The translations under genes and the position numbers were made by a program. A stretch of DNA of 18,068 nucleotides from JADFOB01 sp964651325 (GTDB lineage: Bacteria > Planctomycetota > Phycisphaerae > UBA1845), in assembly GCA_964651325.1 (NCBI GenBank), contig CAZYXP010000058.1, forward strand, positions 1-18,068, given 5' to 3'. The notes below the pieces were generated by a model. That model was given only the letters and a program-made list of their open reading frames with translations, was not told the origin of the DNA and ran no database searches. Below are positions 14,586-18,068 of this stretch, piece by piece (within the stretch, counting starts at the first letter, position 1; the number at the start of each line of letters is the position of its first letter).

Positions 14586-14867
14586 ATGAGTGCAACCTCC
14601 AGTACTTGCGCAACCCAGAATTTCGCGACGAATTGTGGCTCGACGGTTCCCTTTGACCAGATCAATGAGCCGGGATGCTACATCTGCAATTGGAGCGGTC
14701 ATCTGCTTCGCGTTCCCGAAGATGGTGTTGCGCCAGGTCGCTCGCCGTTGGTGAACATCATCGGTACCGAGCCCTTGGTCGTCACGAAGATCAGCCACAA
14801 CCCGTTCATCACGCTGACCAAGGCCAAGATGGTCGCCTCGAATCTCGACGTCGCCGTCAACTTCTAG
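14586..14867 (+). CDS. Small cysteine-containing protein of unknown function
   Basis: I cannot assign a family to this 93-residue protein. It starts MSATSSTCATQNFATNCGST, followed by INEPGCYICNWSGHLLRVPE, a Ser/Thr/Cys-rich opening with C8, C17 and the CxxC pair C31 and C34. The remainder (RSPLVNIIGTEPLVVTKISH, then NPFITLTKAKMVASNLDVAV) alternates hydrophobic and polar residues like beta strands. There is no signal peptide or membrane helix, so it is probably cytoplasmic. The start is well supported: GAGGAG at 14571-14576, nine bases before the ATG. The frame is open upstream to 14442, but that part runs through the structured leader. A strong intrinsic terminator begins 28 bases after the stop, so this looks like a well-expressed single-gene unit. 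The CxxC and histidine could bind metal, which is only a guess. Confidence 0.8.
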   Translation: MSATSSTCATQNFATNCGSTVPFDQINEPGCYICNWSGHLLRVPEDGVAPGRSPLVNIIGTEPLVVTKISHNPFITLTKAKMVASNLDVAVNF

Positions 14868-14894
14868 CACAGAAGTTCACCAGGCCACGAATCT

Positions 14895-14930
14895 AAGCCG
14901 GCAGCAAGTGCACATGCTGCCGGCTTTTTT
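14895..14930 (+). terminator. Rho-independent terminator after the small protein
   Basis: A perfect 12-bp stem, AAGCCGGCAGCA (14895-14906) and TGCTGCCGGCTT (14915-14926), with an 8-nt loop, runs into six T residues at 14925-14930. It ends the small-protein transcript. Confidence 0.93.
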
Positions 14931-15576
14931 GCGCGCGCTGGTTCCGGGCAGTGCGGACTCTTGCTTCCAAGGGGAGGAGCTTCAATCCACTGAGGGCACA
15001 GTGGTTGCAGCCAGGAATGCATTGGCCGCGTTCGGTGGGTGGCCACGTCCGCTCTTGGGGGAGAGGGAGCCGGCGGTCGTGCCTCAAAGACGCTGGTACA
15101 TACAGGCCGAAGTGGGGTCGCCAGGGGTGTTCGAGGGGCTCAGTGGCTCGATATCAGCCTTCCTGGCGTCGATGGGCTAACCTCCTTGGCTTCTCGTTCG
15201 ATTATCAGGCATCTCGATTCACGTAGTTTTTCGCGTTCCCGGGGCCGCCAGTGATCAGGAATAGGGGAGGGCTGGGCCGGACAGCATCCACCGTTTGCAA
15301 TGTAGCAGTGCGGTGGTCCAAATCGGCCGTGCAAGATTCTGGGAGGAATCTTCCGCAATAGACGCGATGTGCCGACGGTTTGCAAGGCTACATAAACTAT
15401 TTTCAGCACTAACAGTAGCCGTGTCTTGGGTCGTCCATGGATCGTTAGTGAAGGCTGTGAAAATCCTTGATCGGACAGCCTGGTCGGTGGAGCCGACAGG
15501 CAGAATCTGCCGACAGTCTGTGGTACCGCGTCAGGAGGACACGGGTTTTGGAGTCAGCCGCTCAGGATGGGCATAG
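14931..15576. other. Non-coding gap of about 650 bases
   Basis: No frame here looks like a gene. A plus frame at 15295-15576 and several short ones lack a ribosome binding site or any protein-family signal. A 7-bp hairpin, AAGATTC and GAATCTT with a 6-nt loop (15333-15352), and the inverted repeats at 15452-15516 are the only structures I see. An undetected small RNA or a decayed gene is possible. Confidence 0.45.
15452..15516 (+). promoter_or_regulatory. Cluster of inverted and direct repeats upstream of the TPR gene
   Basis: Three inverted repeats follow closely: AGGCTGT/ACAGCCT (15452-15458, 15475-15481), GTCGG/CCGAC (15483-15487, 15493-15497) and GGCAG/CTGCC (15499-15503, 15507-15511). 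CCGACAG also occurs twice directly (15493-15499, 15510-15516). They lie 60-125 bases before the TPR start codon, where a leader structure or operator could sit. Confidence 0.3.
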
Positions 15577-17946
15577 ATGTCGCAGTGGAAGGAACTGCAG
15601 GAACGCATTTCCGGCAAGTGGCAAATCCCCTTGCTCGTGGTCTCCCTGGGTCTATTGGGCGGCGCATTTCTGCGCGTTCGCCCTACGCCCTCGGACGTGC
15701 CGCTGGACGATTCCCTGAAGTATATGGACGCCTTGCAGGCGTCTGGTGGATTTGAGCGTGTTCTTGCCATCGGGCGGAAAGTCCTTTCTGCAGGCGAACC
15801 GCCGGGCGACGCGGAATTCGCCGCCATCCACCTGCGTTTAGCCCGAGCGCGTCACGACCTCGCGGTCCAAGACCGGCACCGAAACGCCGACGCAGGCAAC
15901 CAGATTCTGGACGATTTCCGGAACGCCGAAGTGCAGATGCTTCCGCTGACGGGGCAGGATCGGGTTCGCTTCGGTGACGCGTTTGTCTGGCTTGGCAATC
16001 CGGCTTTGGCATTGGATCAATTCGAACAGGCGTTGAAGACTGGCATTGCGGATGAATCCGAGCTCCGGCGGCGCATGTTCCCTATTCGCGATCAACTTGG
16101 CCGGGATCCGCAAACGCAGTTGGCGTTCCTGGACGAATTCTTGGCCGGGCTGGACGAACACCGGCTTGATCTTCGGCTATGGGCCGTCGGCGAGAAACTT
16201 CAATTGCTCGACGAGTCGGCGCGTTTGCTTGAGGCCGCCACGTTGCTTGTTCGTGAAGCGCCTCATTTCTCCGAATCCGATCTTCGCGAGGGATTCCACT
16301 ACCTCGAGGCACTGCTCTTGTATAAGCAGGGGCTTTTCGATGAGGCCGAGGCGACGCTTCGGTCCATCCGCAACCGGGTCGAGCCGCACGATATCGTGTA
16401 TGCCCAAACGGGATGGCTGCTCGGACGGGTCGTCCTGAAGGATGATGGCCCCAAACGGCCTTACGAAGCCATCGCCTTCTTCCGCGACGTTATCGGGCGA
16501 CACGGTGACACCGCCTATGGCGTGGCGAGTCTGGTGGCTTTGGGGGAAGCGATGACCATGATCGGCCGGCATGTCGAGGCGATCAGCGCGTTTGAGACCG
16601 CTGCCGACCAGCTACCCTTGTCGGCAAATCGACATCTGGTCAATCGCGATGTAGTGCGCGTGACCCTGGGGCTACTCGCTGAGGACCAGAAGAACTCGGG
16701 GCACTTCAAGGCAGCCCTCTCGTATGCCCAGTTGGCAATCAAGCTCGTCGATCAATCCAACGGCGAACAACTCATGGCCTACGTGGAGCAGCTCGGACAA
16801 ATTCAAGAGTTGCTGGCGATCTCGCTTAAGAAAAAATCGGTCGGTGAGTCGTCGCCGGAAGAACGCGCGTTGCTATTGCGCGAGGCGAAATCGATGTTCA
16901 TCGCGGCTTCGGATTCGTCCCTTCAAATCGGGCGAATTCCCACGCTCAAGGACAAGCGTTCCGCCGCCGCCGTCTGGCACGCGGCCGAGCTGCTTCGGGA
17001 CGGTGATGAACTCAAACGGGCGGCGGATCTGTACGCTATGTTCATTGCGGACCATCCGGACCATCCGCTTGTGCCGCGCGCGATGCTTCGAATCGGACAG
17101 GTCTTGCAGGCCACCGGAGACCTCGAAGGGGCGATTGCCGGGTTTCGTGAGTGTTATGCGGCGCATAGCCGCACCATTGACGGGATGCGGGCGTTGATCC
17201 CCTTGGCGCGGTGCTACATGGCGCTGGGGAAGGAAAAAGAAGACTTGGTAGAGGGTACCCTCGATGTCATCCTTGAAGGCTCCGAATTCTTCACGCCCGA
17301 CGCCCCGGAATTCGCCGATGCGTTGTATCTGTATGGCGAGGTGCTGAACCGGCGCGGGGCCTACGAAGAAGCGATTAGTCGACTGGATGAGGTCGTCGAA
17401 CGCTACCCTGAAGACGAGAGAATCTGGCCCGCGCGGGCCTTGCTGGCCGATTCGTATCGGCAGAGCGCGCTGGCCTTGAAGAAGGAGGTGGCTCAAGCCG
17501 GTTCCGCAGCTGAGATCGAGCATATCAAAAAGGAAGCGGCGGCCAGGTTTGATCAGGCTCGGGCCTTGTATCGCGGGCTGATCGATGAGTTCGTCGTGCG
17601 CGACCAAGAGTCCCTGACCGAGCTTGAGCGAGTCAACCTTCGCCACGCGTACGTCAATGAGGCGGACTGTTTTTTTGAGACCGCCAAGTATCAGGACGCC
17701 TTGAAGCTGTACGAAGACGTGGCCAGCGTGTTCAAACGCACGACGACAGCGCTGGCGGCGTATGTTCAAATTATCAACTGTTATGTGTTCTTGGGGCAAC
17801 CGGAAGAGGCTCGGGCCGCGCTGGCAAGGGCGCGGATCCTGGTCGATGCGATCGAAGACGATGCGTTTGAGCGGTCGGTATCTCCTGAGAGCCGCAGCGA
17901 CTGGAAACGCTATTTCTCGTGGTTGGATGAAGCGGAGTTGTTCTAG
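15577..17946 (+). CDS. Membrane-anchored tetratricopeptide-repeat protein
   Basis: The 789-residue protein has a short cytoplasmic start (MSQWKELQERISGKW), one membrane helix (QIPLLVVSLGLLGGAFL, about residues 16-32) and then an almost wholly helical body outside the membrane. TPR-like units are visible near residue 137 (WLGNPALALDQFEQALK), 248 (YKQGLFDEAEATLRSI), 326 (MIGRHVEAISAFETAA), 469 (DELKRAADLYAMFIADHPDH), 513 (ATGDLEGAIAGFRECY), 592 (RRGAYEEAISRLDEVVERYP), 703 (AKYQDALKLYEDVASVF) and 739 (FLGQPEEARAALARARI). It ends SDWKRYFSWLDEAELF. Such proteins act as scaffolds; the partner is unknown. The ATG at 15577 has AGGA at 15564-15567; an out-of-frame ATG lies 9 bases upstream. No neighbour suggests a pathway. 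Confidence 0.93.
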   Translation: MSQWKELQERISGKWQIPLLVVSLGLLGGAFLRVRPTPSDVPLDDSLKYMDALQASGGFERVLAIGRKVLSAGEPPGDAEFAAIHLRLARARHDLAVQDRHRNADAGNQILDDFRNAEVQMLPLTGQDRVRFGDAFVWLGNPALALDQFEQALKTGIADESELRRRMFPIRDQLGRDPQTQLAFLDEFLAGLDEHRLDLRLWAVGEKLQLLDESARLLEAATLLVREAPHFSESDLREGFHYLEALLLYKQGLFDEAEATLRSIRNRVEPHDIVYAQTGWLLGRVVLKDDGPKRPYEAIAFFRDVIGRHGDTAYGVASLVALGEAMTMIGRHVEAISAFETAADQLPLSANRHLVNRDVVRVTLGLLAEDQKNSGHFKAALSYAQLAIKLVDQSNGEQLMAYVEQLGQIQELLAISLKKKSVGESSPEERALLLREAKSMFIAASDSSLQIGRIPTLKDKRSAAAVWHAAELLRDGDELKRAADLYAMFIADHPDHPLVPRAMLRIGQVLQATGDLEGAIAGFRECYAAHSRTIDGMRALIPLARCYMALGKEKEDLVEGTLDVILEGSEFFTPDAPEFADALYLYGEVLNRRGAYEEAISRLDEVVERYPEDERIWPARALLADSYRQSALALKKEVAQAGSAAEIEHIKKEAAARFDQARALYRGLIDEFVVRDQESLTELERVNLRHAYVNEADCFFETAKYQDALKLYEDVASVFKRTTTALAAYVQIINCYVFLGQPEEARAALARARILVDAIEDDAFERSVSPESRSDWKRYFSWLDEAELF

Positions 17947-17980
17947 CGCGGCATCCGTCGGGCTTGGCTGGATGCACGGA

Positions 17981-18009
17981 CACCGCGGCGGGTCGTTGTG
18001 CTACATGGA
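17981..18009 (+). repeat. Worn copy of hairpin repeat A
   Basis: The right end TGTGCTACATGG matches the copy ending at 1409 exactly, and CACCGCGGCGGGTCGTTGTG resembles the repeat A hairpin with drifted arms. It lies 34 bases after the TPR stop codon. Confidence 0.45.
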
Positions 18010-18017
18010 TGGTTTTT

Positions 18018-18068
18018 ATGAAAACGAATCAAACCGGGGCTGCCGATCCGACTCCTGCGCCCCGTGAT
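18018..18068 (+). CDS. Possible start of a further gene (cut by window edge)
   Basis: An ATG at 18018 opens a frame of 17 codons, MKTNQTGAADPTPAPRD, to the window end. The Shine-Dalgarno match is weak (GGATGG at 18007-18012), and the stretch is too short to recognise. The position after the TPR gene on the same strand is the main support. Confidence 0.35.
   Translation, partial: MKTNQTGAADPTPAPRD

Noticed and set aside
15298..15320. ATGTAGCAGTGCGG as a sixth repeat A copy
   Set aside because: Only the first eight bases match; the hairpin arms and the central loop are missing.
15295..15576. 93-codon plus-strand frame before the TPR gene
   Set aside because: It ends at the TPR start, has no ribosome binding site and runs through the inverted repeats; composition does not look protein-coding.

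Overview
The window looks like a chromosomal segment of a GC-rich bacterium, most likely a planctomycete or a close PVC-superphylum relative. This is inferred from three things: a pseudopilin-like protein with a SLIELLVVIAIIA N-terminus and a late RHxGG...DG motif, a type found in large numbers in that group; the style of the PolA, Rex and radical SAM proteins; and short GC-rich hairpin repeats scattered between genes. I see no rRNA, tRNA, CRISPR array, integrase or transposase.

Layout. At the left, on the minus strand, are the 5' part of polA (cut by the window edge) and rex, the NADH-sensing repressor, separated by a repeat cluster that also supplies the rex stop codon. Divergent from rex is a plus-strand block: a secreted protein of unknown function, then a peptide-type ABC importer set (substrate-binding protein, DppB-like and DppC-like permeases) packed as one operon but without ATPase genes. 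A repeat-rich gap of about 210 bases follows. Then come a minus-strand radical SAM protein of the TIGR03960 type, a plus-strand pseudopilin-like protein followed by a membrane-anchored zinc-ribbon protein, and two minus-strand genes: a six-bladed PD40 (TolB-like) propeller protein and protein-L-isoaspartate O-methyltransferase (pcm). Divergent from pcm is a SAM hydroxide adenosyltransferase (DUF62 family).

The most unusual part is 14232-14930. A 141-base element with 20-nt terminal arms that pair perfectly if G-U pairs are allowed starts at the base after the DUF62 stop codon. It overlaps a second long inverted repeat, followed by a third, bulged stem. Then comes a small cysteine-containing protein of 93 residues that I cannot place in a family. 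It has a strong ribosome binding site and a textbook intrinsic terminator, so it looks like a compact single-gene transcription unit with a heavily structured leader. A non-coding stretch of about 650 bases with several inverted repeats follows, then a 789-residue membrane-anchored TPR protein, a worn repeat copy and the first codons of a possible further gene.

The genes are mostly unrelated housekeeping and envelope functions. Two links stand out: the importer block as one transcription unit, and the divergent pair of SAM-using enzymes. The dispersed repeats fall into two hairpin families (called A and B here), found in five of the intergenic gaps.
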